A DNA stretch of 64,000 nt from Bin18 sp965200355 (lineage in GTDB: Bacteria > Desulfobacterota > Binatia > Bin18): the NCBI GenBank assembly GCA_965200355.1, contig OZ241351.1, positions 2,170,001 through 2,234,000 on the forward strand, written 5' to 3'. A model generated the notes under the pieces. That model saw only the letters and a list, made by a program, of their open reading frames with translations, was not told where the DNA came from and did no database searches. This document shows, piece after piece, positions 41,672 to 51,067 of this stretch. Every line of letters begins with the position of its first letter. The stretch's first letter is position 1. A program made the translations under genes and the position numbers.

Positions 41672-44635
41672 ATGAATCGTCATGTCACTATCTGCGCGGT
41701 CTTTGTTCTCAGTGTTGCTTTTTTCGCAGACCCCGTGCCGGCTGACCCGACCCGGCAGCAGCCCCGTGTGACTTCCAGCGCGCAAGCTGCCGTTCCAGAG
41801 ACTTGGCACGAAGCCCAACTCGTGCGCAATATCCGCCAACTGACCTTCGCTGGCAAGCGCGCCGGCGAGGGCTATTTCAGCCCGGACGGCACGCAACTCG
41901 TCTTTCAGAGTGAACGTGAGCCTGACAATCCATTTTTTCAGATCTATGTCATGAACCGTCTCACCGGCAAGACGCGTCGGGTCTCGCCCGGCAGCGGCAA
42001 AACGACCTGCGCCTGGTTTCACCCCTCACAAGCCAAAGTCCTGTTTGCCTCAACGCACGAAGACCCGGAGGCTGAAAAGAAGCAACGGGCCGAGGTGGAA
42101 GAACGGCGGGCGGGCAAAACGCGCCGTTACGAGTGGGATTTTGACGAGCAGTACGATCTGTTTGAGGTCGGGCTTGACCACGGCGAGCTGCGAAAGCTGA
42201 CCGAGGCAAAAGGCTACGACGCCGAGGCATCCTGGTCTCCAAACGGCGAGTTCATTGCCCTTGCCTCGAATCGCCATGCCTATGCGGCAACTCTGTCAGT
42301 CGAAGAGAAAGAGCGCTTTCAGCAAGACCCGTCCGCGCAGATGGACATCTATCTCATGCGGGCAGATGGGTCGGACGTGCGTCGGCTGACGACCTCGCCG
42401 GGCTATGATGGCGGGCCGTTTTTCAGCCCGGACGGCCAGCGGCTGGTCTGGCGGCGTTTTGCTCCCGATGGGAAGCAGGCTGAAGTCTGGACCATGCGCA
42501 TTGACGGAAGCGACCAAAAACAGGTGACGCAACTTGGAGCCATGTCTTGGGCACCATATTTCCATCCGTCTGGTGACTATCTCATTTTTACAACCAACCG
42601 GCACGGCTTTGGGAATTTTGAGCTGTATATCGCGGACACGGACGGGCGCTCCGAACCAGTGCGCGTGACCTATACCAACGGTTTTGACGGCCTCCCGGTG
42701 TTCGCTCCAGACGGCAAGCATCTCTCGTGGACCAGTAGCCGGACCGTGGATAAAAAAGCGCAGCTCTTTCTTTCCGACTGGGATGATGCCGCGGCCCGCT
42801 GTCTGTTGGGGCTCGACTCCAGCGGCCCGGCCTCCCGCCGCACGCACAAGGTCCGAGTGTGTGAGTTGCGCCGGACCGTCGTCGCCCTCGCTTCCGAGCG
42901 TATGGCTGGGCGACTCACAGGAACGGACGGCGAAAGGCTGGCCACGGCGTATGCCGCGGCGCTGCTGGAAAGCATCCGGCTCGAACCAGCCGGTGACAAC
43001 GGCACGTTTTTTCAGTCTTTCGAGTTTACCGCGGGTGTCTCCCTGGGTCCAAAGAATGAGTTGAAGCAACCGTCGGTGTCCGTATCAGAGCCGGCCCGGA
43101 CGTATGGCGTTGATACAGACTGGCGTCCGTTGACCTTTTCGCAGGTGGGCGATTTTGCGCCGGCCGGCGTGGTCTTTGCCGGCTATGGCCTTGTTGCCCC
43201 GGCTGTCGAAGAGCACCCTGAATATGACTCCTATGCCCATCTGGACGTGCAGGATAAATGGGTGTTGGTGTTGCGCTATTTGCCCGAAGATATCGCCGCC
43301 TCGTATCGTCAGCATCTCAACCGTTACGCCAGCCTGCGCTATAAAGCCATGGTTGCCCGCGACCGGGGCGCGCGTGGGCTGATCGTGGTGAGCGGGCCGC
43401 AGACTAGCGTCAAGGAGCAATTGGTCCCCCTGGCCTTTGACGCCTCACTGGCCGGCAGCAGCATCGGAGCGCTCTCTGTGACTGACACTCTGGTTGAAGA
43501 ATGGTTGCGGCCGGCTGGGAGGTCGCTGAAAGAACTTCAGGCAACCTTAGACACCGGACATCTCACACCGGGGTTCCGCCTCGACGGCCTGACGCTCGAG
43601 GCAAGGATTGATATTCAGCAGGAGAAACGTCAGGGGCGGAACGTCCTGGCGCGGTTACGCGCCGCCGAGAGGACAACCGACACTGGCATTGTCGTGGTAG
43701 GGGCGCATATCGACCATCTGGGCACAGGCGTGGGAAATGGCTCGCTTGCTCGCGAGGGTGAAAAAGGCCAGATCCATTTCGGAGCAGACGATAATGCCTC
43801 CGGTGTGGCGGCTGTCCTGGGGATGGCCAAAACGCTTGCCGCGCAACACGCCGCCGGCGATTTTGCTCTGCAACGGGATATCCTGTTTGCCTTGTGGTCC
43901 GGCGAAGAGCTGGGCCTCCTGGGGTCGAGCCACTTTGCGGCGACATTCGGCTCGGCAGAGCAACAGACGCTCTCTCCTGCCATTGCTGCCTATCTCAATC
44001 TGGACATGGTTGGCCGCCTGGATACGGCCCTGGTGCTGCAAGGCGTGGGCTCAAGCTCGGTCTGGCCGGCAGAAATAGAACAACACAACGCGCCCATCGG
44101 TCTGCCCCTCACGCTCCAGCACGAGAGTTATCTGCCCACCGATGCGACCGCCTTCTATCTCAAGGGTGTTCCCGTGCTGAATGCCTTTACCGGCGGTCAT
44201 GCCGACTATCACTCACCCCGCGATACAATAGAAAAGCTCAACTATGCTGGACTGACACAAATTACCCGGCTGATGACGAGCCTGACGCGCTCGCTGGCCA
44301 GTGCTGAACAGCCGCCGGACTATATCCGCCTTGAAAAGCCCCGCCACCTTGCCAGCCGTGGTGGCCTGCGCGCCTATCTGGGCACGATTCCCGACTATGC
44401 CCAGGCCAATATCACCGGGGTCAAGCTCTCCGGGGTGGTCACCGGCGGCCCAGCCGCCCGGGCTGGGGTGCAGGCCGGAGATGTGATCCATGAGCTGGCC
44501 GGGCGGGCGGTTGAGAATATCTATGACTACACCTTTGTCCTGGGCAGCCTGAAAGTTGACGAGCCGGTCAGTCTGATAATCCTGCGCAATGGGCAACGAA
44601 TGGCATTGACCATCACGCCAGCGTCACGGGAATGA
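41672..44635 (+). CDS. exported TolB-propeller / M28 peptidase / PDZ fusion protein
   Basis: A 987-aa multidomain protein. Residues 1-22 are a signal peptide (VFVLSVAFFADPVPA). From about 55 to 400 there are PD40 propeller repeats (YFSPDGTQLVFQSE, SWSPNGEFIALASN, FFSPDGQRLVWRRF, VFAPDGKHLSWTSS). Next is a PA-like insert (VVFAGYGLVAPAVEEHPEYDSY), then an M28 zinc aminopeptidase at about 640-880 with AHIDHLG, GADDNASGV, WSGEELGLLGS, YLNLDMVGR and GHADYHSPRDT ligand motifs. The last 80 residues are a PDZ domain (SGVVTGGPAARAGVQAGDVI). It probably cleaves peptides in the periplasm, the propeller and PDZ serving recognition. Its TGA overlaps the ATG of the next gene (ATGA). Confidence 0.9.
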   Translation: MNRHVTICAVFVLSVAFFADPVPADPTRQQPRVTSSAQAAVPETWHEAQLVRNIRQLTFAGKRAGEGYFSPDGTQLVFQSEREPDNPFFQIYVMNRLTGKTRRVSPGSGKTTCAWFHPSQAKVLFASTHEDPEAEKKQRAEVEERRAGKTRRYEWDFDEQYDLFEVGLDHGELRKLTEAKGYDAEASWSPNGEFIALASNRHAYAATLSVEEKERFQQDPSAQMDIYLMRADGSDVRRLTTSPGYDGGPFFSPDGQRLVWRRFAPDGKQAEVWTMRIDGSDQKQVTQLGAMSWAPYFHPSGDYLIFTTNRHGFGNFELYIADTDGRSEPVRVTYTNGFDGLPVFAPDGKHLSWTSSRTVDKKAQLFLSDWDDAAARCLLGLDSSGPASRRTHKVRVCELRRTVVALASERMAGRLTGTDGERLATAYAAALLESIRLEPAGDNGTFFQSFEFTAGVSLGPKNELKQPSVSVSEPARTYGVDTDWRPLTFSQVGDFAPAGVVFAGYGLVAPAVEEHPEYDSYAHLDVQDKWVLVLRYLPEDIAASYRQHLNRYASLRYKAMVARDRGARGLIVVSGPQTSVKEQLVPLAFDASLAGSSIGALSVTDTLVEEWLRPAGRSLKELQATLDTGHLTPGFRLDGLTLEARIDIQQEKRQGRNVLARLRAAERTTDTGIVVVGAHIDHLGTGVGNGSLAREGEKGQIHFGADDNASGVAAVLGMAKTLAAQHAAGDFALQRDILFALWSGEELGLLGSSHFAATFGSAEQQTLSPAIAAYLNLDMVGRLDTALVLQGVGSSSVWPAEIEQHNAPIGLPLTLQHESYLPTDATAFYLKGVPVLNAFTGGHADYHSPRDTIEKLNYAGLTQITRLMTSLTRSLASAEQPPDYIRLEKPRHLASRGGLRAYLGTIPDYAQANITGVKLSGVVTGGPAARAGVQAGDVIHELAGRAVENIYDYTFVLGSLKVDEPVSLIILRNGQRMALTITPASRE

Positions 44636-45915
44636 GCCGGAAGGGACACGTCCGTCTTATGCCTGGCCTCCGGCCTACTCTGTCCGTGCTGCTCTCCTGT
44701 GGGCTGCACCTCTGGGGTGTCGCTCCGCTTGCGGCGTTTCCCTTGGCCTGGACCGTGCTTGGGCCTGGCGGACAACCGGTCGTCCGCGTGGTGTCAACCG
44801 AGGCGACCTGTCCGGCGATACAGGTCAATGCCGCACGCTTCCCGTTATCGATACGCGCGCAGCCCTCCCGACCGGATTTTCCCATCCTGGTTTGCGAGGC
44901 GGCCTTGCCGGCCGATGCGACCAGCGTCTCCATAGCTGGACGCCCTCTGCCGCTTGTCCCCCCTGCTCCAGAAAAGATCGTTATCCTGGGTGATACCGGG
45001 TGTCGGATGAAAAACACCCTGGTCCAGGCGTGTCACGACCCGAATGCCTGGCCTTTTGCTCGTATCGCGCAGAGTGCCGCGGCCTGGCAGCCTGATTTGG
45101 TGCTCCACGTGGGGGATTATTTTTACCGCGACTCGCCCTGTCCGGCTGGTAACGCGGCTTGTAGCGGAAATCCGTGGGGAGATACCTGGCCGGCGGCCCA
45201 GGCCGACTTTTTCGCGCCGGCTGAGCCGCTATTGCAGGCCGCTGCGTGGGTATTTGTTCGAGGGAATCACGAGGCCTGTACGCGGACCGGGCAGGCCTGG
45301 TTTCGCCTGCTTGACCCCCGGCCCTTCCCCCAGGAATGTCGCGACGACACTGCGCCCTATAGCGTGCCAATCGGAGAGACCACGCTGGTCGTGCTCGATA
45401 CCACGACCGCATCTGACGCGAGCGCTGCGCCTGAGGCCGTCGCCCACTTCGTCGCTCAGTTGGCGGCATTGGCACCGCACCGCCCGGCCTGGTTGTTGTC
45501 GCACAAGCCGTTCTGGGCCTTTGGAGCGCGGAGACAGACGCCGGGCAGGACGGTCCTCTTCCGTACCAACCCGACGCTGCAAGCCGCGGCCCGGCAGGGT
45601 TTGCCGGATGGCATTGAATTGGTCTTGTCGGGCCATCTCCACACGACGGCGTTCCTGGCCTTTGCCCAAGGAAATCCGCAGCAGTTTGTAGTTGGAAACG
45701 GTGGAACGCTCCTTGATCCTCCGCTTGGCACTGAACTGGTCGGTCTCGACATCGCCGACCGAACGGTCTCGCAGGCAGAAACGCTGACCGGCTTTGGCTA
45801 TGTGACGCTGGAGAGAGAAAAGGGTGGCTGGACGCTCACGCCACGCGACGCAGCCGGGCGGCCCCGACCGTGCCATTTCAGGAGTACGCAGATGAGGTGC
45901 GCGCCGCAGGACTGA
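44632..45915 (+). CDS. exported calcineurin-like metallophosphoesterase
   Basis: A 427-aa protein with an N-terminal signal sequence (LRPTLSVLLSCGLHLWGVAPLAAF). The dimetal phosphoesterase signature follows: VILGDTGC, HVGDYFYRDSPC, VRGNHEACTR, LSHKPF and LSGHLHTTAF. It should hydrolyse a phosphomonoester or diester in the periplasm. The start is the ATG overlapping the protease stop, so the two are translated together and may both scavenge peptides and phosphate. It also has an alternative ATG nine codons in (MPGLRPT), which would still keep the signal. The last 38 nt overlap the convergent HAD gene. Confidence 0.85.
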   Translation: MSRKGHVRLMPGLRPTLSVLLSCGLHLWGVAPLAAFPLAWTVLGPGGQPVVRVVSTEATCPAIQVNAARFPLSIRAQPSRPDFPILVCEAALPADATSVSIAGRPLPLVPPAPEKIVILGDTGCRMKNTLVQACHDPNAWPFARIAQSAAAWQPDLVLHVGDYFYRDSPCPAGNAACSGNPWGDTWPAAQADFFAPAEPLLQAAAWVFVRGNHEACTRTGQAWFRLLDPRPFPQECRDDTAPYSVPIGETTLVVLDTTTASDASAAPEAVAHFVAQLAALAPHRPAWLLSHKPFWAFGARRQTPGRTVLFRTNPTLQAAARQGLPDGIELVLSGHLHTTAFLAFAQGNPQQFVVGNGGTLLDPPLGTELVGLDIADRTVSQAETLTGFGYVTLEREKGGWTLTPRDAAGRPRPCHFRSTQMRCAPQD

Positions 45916-46651
45916 GCAGCTCACTCACGTCTTTCACCACAATGGTGGCTCCGTTTTCTTTGAGCAGTGCGCCGTGTCCGCGCCGGTCAACCCCAACCAC
46001 CAGGCCGAAATTCCCGGCGCGGCCGGCCTGCACGCCGGAGATGGCGTCCTCAATCACCACGGCCCGGGCCGGCAGGACATGCAGTTTCTCTGCTGCGGCC
46101 AGAAACATATCAGGGGCAGGTTTGCCAGCCAGATGCTCTTGGGCGGCCACATCCCTATCGACCCGGAGATCAAAAAGATGGCTAATCCCGGCTGACCTCA
46201 GCACGAGCTGACAGTTCGCGCTGGGGGTGACGACCGCGGTTTTCAACCCCAGTTGCCGAACATGGGCAGCAAAGGCGGTGCTGCCAGGAAAAGCCTCCAC
46301 GCCGTCCGAGGCAATGATCCGATTCACCAGCCTGTCTTTTTGGTTGCCCAAGCCGTGAACGGTCTCCCAATCGGGAGGCGCGTCTGGGCTCCCGATTGGC
46401 AGTTCGATATGACGTGAGGCGAGAAAGCTGCGCACCCCATCGTCCAGGGCTTTCCCATCCACGTACACATTGTAGTCTGTCTGCATGTCAAAAGGCTGGA
46501 GGGATAGATCGTGCCTTGCAGCGTACTGGCGCAGAAAGCGGTCGAACATTTGTTGCCAACAGGCAGCATGAATTTTTGCGGTGGCGGTCAGCACGCCGTC
46601 CAGATCAAACAGAACGGCGTCAAATTGAGCGGGAGTAATGAGAGAAGCCAC
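45878..46651 (-). CDS. HAD-family hydrolase, beta-phosphoglucomutase-like
   Basis: A 257-aa HAD superfamily member. The nucleophile motif is LFDLDGVLTATAKIHAACW at residues 15-33. Motif II is AVVTPSANC, and motif IV is VVIEDAISGVQAGRAG at about 191-206. The cap is alpha-helical, as in beta-phosphoglucomutase and phosphonatase-like enzymes. It acts on a phosphosugar or similar small phosphate. Its ATG is 18 nt after the stop of the Uma2 gene on the same strand, so they share a transcript. The C-terminus overlaps the metallophosphoesterase end by 38 nt tail to tail. Confidence 0.9.
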   Translation of the reverse strand: MASLITPAQFDAVLFDLDGVLTATAKIHAACWQQMFDRFLRQYAARHDLSLQPFDMQTDYNVYVDGKALDDGVRSFLASRHIELPIGSPDAPPDWETVHGLGNQKDRLVNRIIASDGVEAFPGSTAFAAHVRQLGLKTAVVTPSANCQLVLRSAGISHLFDLRVDRDVAAQEHLAGKPAPDMFLAAAEKLHVLPARAVVIEDAISGVQAGRAGNFGLVVGVDRRGHGALLKENGATIVVKDVSELLSPAARTSSAYS

Positions 46652-46669
46652 GCTGAACTCGAGCGCTGA

Positions 46670-47344
46670 CTAGCGGGAACGTGGGCCGGACACGGCGGCT
46701 TGGAGACGTGCCAATTCCTCGCGTAAGCGCGCGTTTTCGGCCTCGGCATGAGTCCGCAAACGTTCCGCGGTGCGGGGATTGTAGAGGCGCAACTGATCGT
46801 GTTCGACGACCAGGTCCAAGCCTAAAACCTCGCTGCTCAGCCGAGCGCCAACCAGCGGGACATATTCACCGCCTTGCAAACGAAACCCGCGCAGCTGAGG
46901 CGTCAGGGTGCCGTCGAGAGGATCAAAAAGAAAATACTCAGACACGCCCAGGTCGGCATAGATGACCCGTTTATTGCCCAGGTCTTCGACTTTGGTATGG
47001 CGGGAGGTCAGCTCAATGACCACCTCCGGCGGCTTTTTCTCAACGTCCAGATTGTAGATACGCCGGAGCTTTTTTTCGATGCCACGGACAACAAAGATAT
47101 CAGGACTGATAGATTGTCGCTCACCCTCGTGGTTGCGAAAATAGAGAAAGATATTGCCCGTCACATACACGCGGGGGTCGTCACGGTAATACTCGTCCAG
47201 ACATTCCAACATCTCAATCATTTGTATCCGATGCACATCGGTTTCGGCCATAGGGGTACCATCCGATTCTGGGAGATATTCTGTCTCCGGCCCTGGAAAC
47301 GTGTGGGGGGCGTGCATGGGTCGTACTTCGTCAGGGAGAGTCAT
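46670..47344 (-). CDS. Uma2 family (PD-(D/E)XK-like) endonuclease-type protein
   Basis: About 224 aa. The Uma2/DUF820 core is visible: SPDIFVVRGIEKK (acidic strand), then PPEVVIELTSRHTKVEDLGNKRVIYADLGVSEYFLFDP, the usual strand-helix signature of these restriction-fold proteins. A C-terminal coiled helix (RLRTHAEAENARLREELARLQAA) follows. Uma2 genes occur in many copies in some lineages and have no proven role. The ATG used has GAGAGG eight nt upstream; a GTG three codons earlier is the alternative. It is co-transcribed with the HAD gene. A truncated relative lies at 53313. Confidence 0.82.
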   Translation of the reverse strand: MTLPDEVRPMHAPHTFPGPETEYLPESDGTPMAETDVHRIQMIEMLECLDEYYRDDPRVYVTGNIFLYFRNHEGERQSISPDIFVVRGIEKKLRRIYNLDVEKKPPEVVIELTSRHTKVEDLGNKRVIYADLGVSEYFLFDPLDGTLTPQLRGFRLQGGEYVPLVGARLSSEVLGLDLVVEHDQLRLYNPRTAERLRTHAEAENARLREELARLQAAVSGPRSR

Positions 47345-47506
47345 AACTGCCACCTCTCAGCTTGGGTAGGATAGAGCGAAAGATATGCTCTGACAAGCAC
47401 AGCCAGAGAGCCCTGTCTGCGTGCGGCTTTTACGACCTTGGCAGCCTGAACGCCCGGATGCTATGCACACCGCTCCTGCCCGTGTAGCATTGGTGGGCTT
47501 CGCGCT

Positions 47507-49318
47507 ATGCCATACGAACAAGGCGTTCTCTTCCCGGAAGAACTGGCCGCTCACACGAGGCCGGCTGCTCCGCTTGGGCTTCTGCCAGCATGTGAAACAC
47601 CTGCCTATACTTTGGTGACTGAGCCGGCGCAGCTGACTCGCGTGCTGCCCGGCTTGCAGGCCGCCCCCACCTTATCCTGTGATACCGAAACGACCGGGCT
47701 GGACTGTCGGCATGACACGCTGCGGCTCATCCAGCTCGCCACCCCCGACCATGCCTATCTGTTTGATGTCCGCCGCATTCCTCTTCCAGCGCTTTTCCCC
47801 CTGTTCAGCCGGCCGCGCCGCTGGCTGTTCCACAATGCCAAGTTTGACCTGAAATTTCTGGTGTCGGCCGGCTGTCCCTGGCCGGATACCATCTTTGACA
47901 CCATGTTAGCCAGCCAGGTGCTCAAAGCCGGGCTGCGCGTCCGCCATAGTCTTGAAGAGGTCGTGGAACAGGAATTGCACCTGTCTCTGTCGAAACAGTG
48001 GCAAACTGCCGACTGGTCGGGAGACCTCAGTCCCGCTCAGTGTGGGTATGCCGCTCGTGATGTGGGGGTATTGTGGCCGCTGTACGACCGTTTGCGGCCG
48101 GCCCTGACCGAGGCCGGCTTGGAGCGGGCCGCGGAGATCGAATTTCGCTGTGTCAAAGCGCTGGCCTGGCTAGAACTCGCCGGTATCGCCTTTGACGCCC
48201 AGGGCTGGCTGGCGCGGACGCTGGAAGACGAAGCCCAACTCAAAGCACTCTCAGACCAACTCTACGCCTACGCTCGGGAGACCGGCCGGGCCGTGAACTG
48301 GGCGTCCTCGCAGCAAATCAAGGCATTGTTTCATGCTCTGGGCATTGCGCTGCCCAATGCCCGCTCTGCCACGCTCAAGAAAATCGATCATCCCATTGCC
48401 GCCCTGCTGGTCCGCCATAAAGAAATCGCCAAACGGGTCAGTACCTATGGCCGGAGTGTGATCGACTCATTTTTTGAGCCCGACTCGGGCCGCGTGTATC
48501 CGGTGTATTTTCAGAACGGCACGGCCACCGGGCGTATGAGTTGCGGCGGCCCAAACATCCAGCAGATTCCAAAGGCGCGCGCCTTTCGCGCCTGCTTTTG
48601 TGCCGCGCCAGACCGGGCCCTGATTAAGGCCGACTATTCGCAGGTCGAACTGCGTATTGCCGCGACCCTGGCCAACGACCCGACTATGCTCCAGGCGTTT
48701 CGAGAGGAAACCGACCTGCACGCCCTGACGGCCTCGCGTATCCTGCACCTTCCGCTGAAGCAGGTCGAACCGCACCACCGTCAGCTCGCCAAGAGCGTGA
48801 ATTTCGGTCTGTTATACGGGATGGGGGTGAACGGGCTGAAACAGGATGCAGAAACAAAGTATGGCGTGCGCATGTCCGACCGGGAGGCGGCCCAGTACCA
48901 TCGCGCCTTCTTTCTCACCTATCCGGGCATTGCCCGCTGGCATCAGCAGGCCAAACAACAGATTGAGCAGGCGCGGCATCAGGCGCGCGGCCTCGAAACC
49001 CGGACCCTCACCGGACGCCGTTTTCTGGGGGTGCGGCACTTTAGTGTGCTCCTGAATATCCCTGTGCAAGGGACGGGTGGGGATGGTCTCAAGCTGGCGC
49101 TGGCGCGCTTGTTTGAACAGCGCGACCACATGCCGCGGGCGACACCGGTCGCTTGCGTCCACGATGAAATTCTGGTCGAAGTGCCACGGGCCGAAGCCCA
49201 AGCGGCCCAGGCATGGCTGACCCGCCATATGGTTGAAGCCATGCGAGAGGTCGTTGCCGAGCGGGTCCCGATTGCCGTTGAGACGGTGATTGGCAAAGAC
49301 TGGGCCGGCACGCCCTGA
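47507..49318 (+). CDS. DNA polymerase I-like protein with 3'-5' exonuclease, no 5' nuclease
   Basis: A 603-aa family A polymerase. The N-terminal DEDD exonuclease motifs are LSCDTETTGLD, HNAKFDLKFL and YAARDVGVL. The polymerase motifs are ADYSQVELRIAA (A), RQLAKSVNFGLLYGMG (B) and CVHDEILVEVP (C). The 5'-3' exonuclease domain of housekeeping Pol I is absent from the start, and the protein is about 300 residues shorter. A second, full-length polA is expected elsewhere in the genome. This one may act in repair or in a mobile element. No clear ribosome binding site lies before the ATG. It is followed 111 nt later by a CYTH/CHAD gene. Confidence 0.9.
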   Translation: MPYEQGVLFPEELAAHTRPAAPLGLLPACETPAYTLVTEPAQLTRVLPGLQAAPTLSCDTETTGLDCRHDTLRLIQLATPDHAYLFDVRRIPLPALFPLFSRPRRWLFHNAKFDLKFLVSAGCPWPDTIFDTMLASQVLKAGLRVRHSLEEVVEQELHLSLSKQWQTADWSGDLSPAQCGYAARDVGVLWPLYDRLRPALTEAGLERAAEIEFRCVKALAWLELAGIAFDAQGWLARTLEDEAQLKALSDQLYAYARETGRAVNWASSQQIKALFHALGIALPNARSATLKKIDHPIAALLVRHKEIAKRVSTYGRSVIDSFFEPDSGRVYPVYFQNGTATGRMSCGGPNIQQIPKARAFRACFCAAPDRALIKADYSQVELRIAATLANDPTMLQAFREETDLHALTASRILHLPLKQVEPHHRQLAKSVNFGLLYGMGVNGLKQDAETKYGVRMSDREAAQYHRAFFLTYPGIARWHQQAKQQIEQARHQARGLETRTLTGRRFLGVRHFSVLLNIPVQGTGGDGLKLALARLFEQRDHMPRATPVACVHDEILVEVPRAEAQAAQAWLTRHMVEAMREVVAERVPIAVETVIGKDWAGTP

Positions 49319-49429
49319 GCTAAGACACCTCGGACCGGTATTGTCGGAGCGGGCTGGGCTGGGCTACAAGTGCAGGGGTGAGCGCAGCAAACGCCCAAGC
49401 AGGGCCCTCAGAGCGCGCTGGCTGAGCAC

Positions 49430-51067
49430 ATGGGCAGAGACCACCCCCCCGTCAGGCAACTCCTTCCCCAAGGACGTTGGAGCCGCAAGCAATTTCTTGA
49501 TGCCTTGACCACGGCGTTCGCCGTCCACAAAGAACCGCTCAGGACCGAGCGGTGGACCCAGTATGATACCGCGGACTGCCAGCTCAGCTTGCGCCGTCTG
49601 GCCCTCTTCGGAAACACCGAAACGCTGGTGCTCCAGGCGTATGATACCGCGTTGCCTCTGGCGGAGCTGGTGGGTCCCCGTCTGCCGGGTGCGGCAACAG
49701 ATTTGCCGCCCAGCCGTTTGCGAGAACGCTTGGTGGCCCTGATTGACGATCTTCCGCTCGTGCCACTCTTGCGTCTCCAGACCCGCCGCCTCCCGATACG
49801 CATACTCGATCATCACCACAAGACAACGGTCCGGCTGAGTGTTGAAGAGCACACTGTCGTGAAAAACAATCAGCGGTGGGTCCTCCGTCCCCGCCTCTGG
49901 GTCCAGCCGCTCAGAGGCTATCGGAAAGAAGCCAAACGCTTCGTGGCCTGGTGTCAGGAGCAGGACCTCATCCCGGCCACCCAGAGCGTGTATCAGGAAG
50001 CCGCGGCAACACATGGCTGCGCTCCTGGCAAATACTCGGTGAAACGCCCCCTGCCGATACCGCCGGAAATCCCGGTTGACCGCGCGGTTCGACGCCTCTT
50101 GCGCTTGCTCCTGGCTATGGTGCGCTATAACGAGTGGGGCCTGCGTCAGGGGGACGATCCGCTCTATTTGCATGACTTTCGGGTGGCCCTCAGACGGGCG
50201 CGCTCCTTGCTTGGACAGACGCGCGCTATTTTTCCGCGCAAGGCCGTCCGGCGGCTGCGAAAAGACGTGGCCCAGCTCGGCCGCTCAACCGGGAGGGTGC
50301 GCGACCTGGATGCCTTGCTCCTGGCGCAGGACGCCTATCGGCAGCGGCTTCCGGCTGACAGCCGGTCCGCTCTTCAGCCTTTTTTTGCTTTTCTCCAGCA
50401 GGAACGGAGAGCCCACTATCGGACCCTGGTGAAGACCTTTGAGACCAAGCGCTATCGGGCGGTCATCCGAGAGTGGGAAGCGTTTGCGAACCAACCTGAA
50501 GCAGACGCGCGGCCTACCCCCGCAGTCACAGCCTTCGTGCGTGAACGGATAGTCGAGCAAGGCCGCGCTCTGGTTTCCGTCGAGCCGGACAGTCTGCAAT
50601 CTGCCGACCCTGAGCGGCTGCACGACCTCAGAATCGAATGCAAAAAAATCCGCTATCTACTGGATTCTTTTCTGACCGCCTTTCCAGAATTGCCGGTCCG
50701 CCGGGTGCTCAAGCACCTGAAGCGTGTCCAGCGGACCTTGGGCCGCATCCAGGACATCAGTGTGCAGGAGGGGATGCTCCGGCAGTTCAACCATGCCACC
50801 CCGGGCTTTGCCTTTGATGGCACGGGAACACCCCAGGCCCTGGAGGCCCTGCGGGTGTCGCTGATTTCAGACAGGCAGGTCCTGCAACCGCAGGTGGTAG
50901 AAGAGTTTCGCGCGCTGACGGTGGTGATTGCTCGAATGTTGCCAGCCAGCGGTCCTGAGTGCGCCGAGACAGCGGGCGTGCCGCATCCGCGGCCTCAGCC
51001 GGAGCAGGACACTCAGCGTGACCAGAAGAGCCAGCCTCTCTTCGTCCGTGGGCGTGCCTCCGCCTGA
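49430..51067 (+). CDS. CYTH/CHAD-domain protein
   Basis: A 545-aa protein. The N-terminal 200 residues have the strand-rich pattern of a CYTH (triphosphate tunnel) domain (RTERWTQYDTADCQLSLRRL, YRKEAKRFVAWCQEQ). From about 220 a CHAD domain begins, with histidine/arginine helices LHDFRVALRRARSLL and LHDLRIECKKIRYLLDSFL. CHAD domains bind polyphosphate and are often next to polyphosphate enzymes. The CYTH half is less certain because its catalytic ExExK motif is not obvious. The last 55 nt overlap the ParA gene on the other strand. Confidence 0.72.
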   Translation: MGRDHPPVRQLLPQGRWSRKQFLDALTTAFAVHKEPLRTERWTQYDTADCQLSLRRLALFGNTETLVLQAYDTALPLAELVGPRLPGAATDLPPSRLRERLVALIDDLPLVPLLRLQTRRLPIRILDHHHKTTVRLSVEEHTVVKNNQRWVLRPRLWVQPLRGYRKEAKRFVAWCQEQDLIPATQSVYQEAAATHGCAPGKYSVKRPLPIPPEIPVDRAVRRLLRLLLAMVRYNEWGLRQGDDPLYLHDFRVALRRARSLLGQTRAIFPRKAVRRLRKDVAQLGRSTGRVRDLDALLLAQDAYRQRLPADSRSALQPFFAFLQQERRAHYRTLVKTFETKRYRAVIREWEAFANQPEADARPTPAVTAFVRERIVEQGRALVSVEPDSLQSADPERLHDLRIECKKIRYLLDSFLTAFPELPVRRVLKHLKRVQRTLGRIQDISVQEGMLRQFNHATPGFAFDGTGTPQALEALRVSLISDRQVLQPQVVEEFRALTVVIARMLPASGPECAETAGVPHPRPQPEQDTQRDQKSQPLFVRGRASA

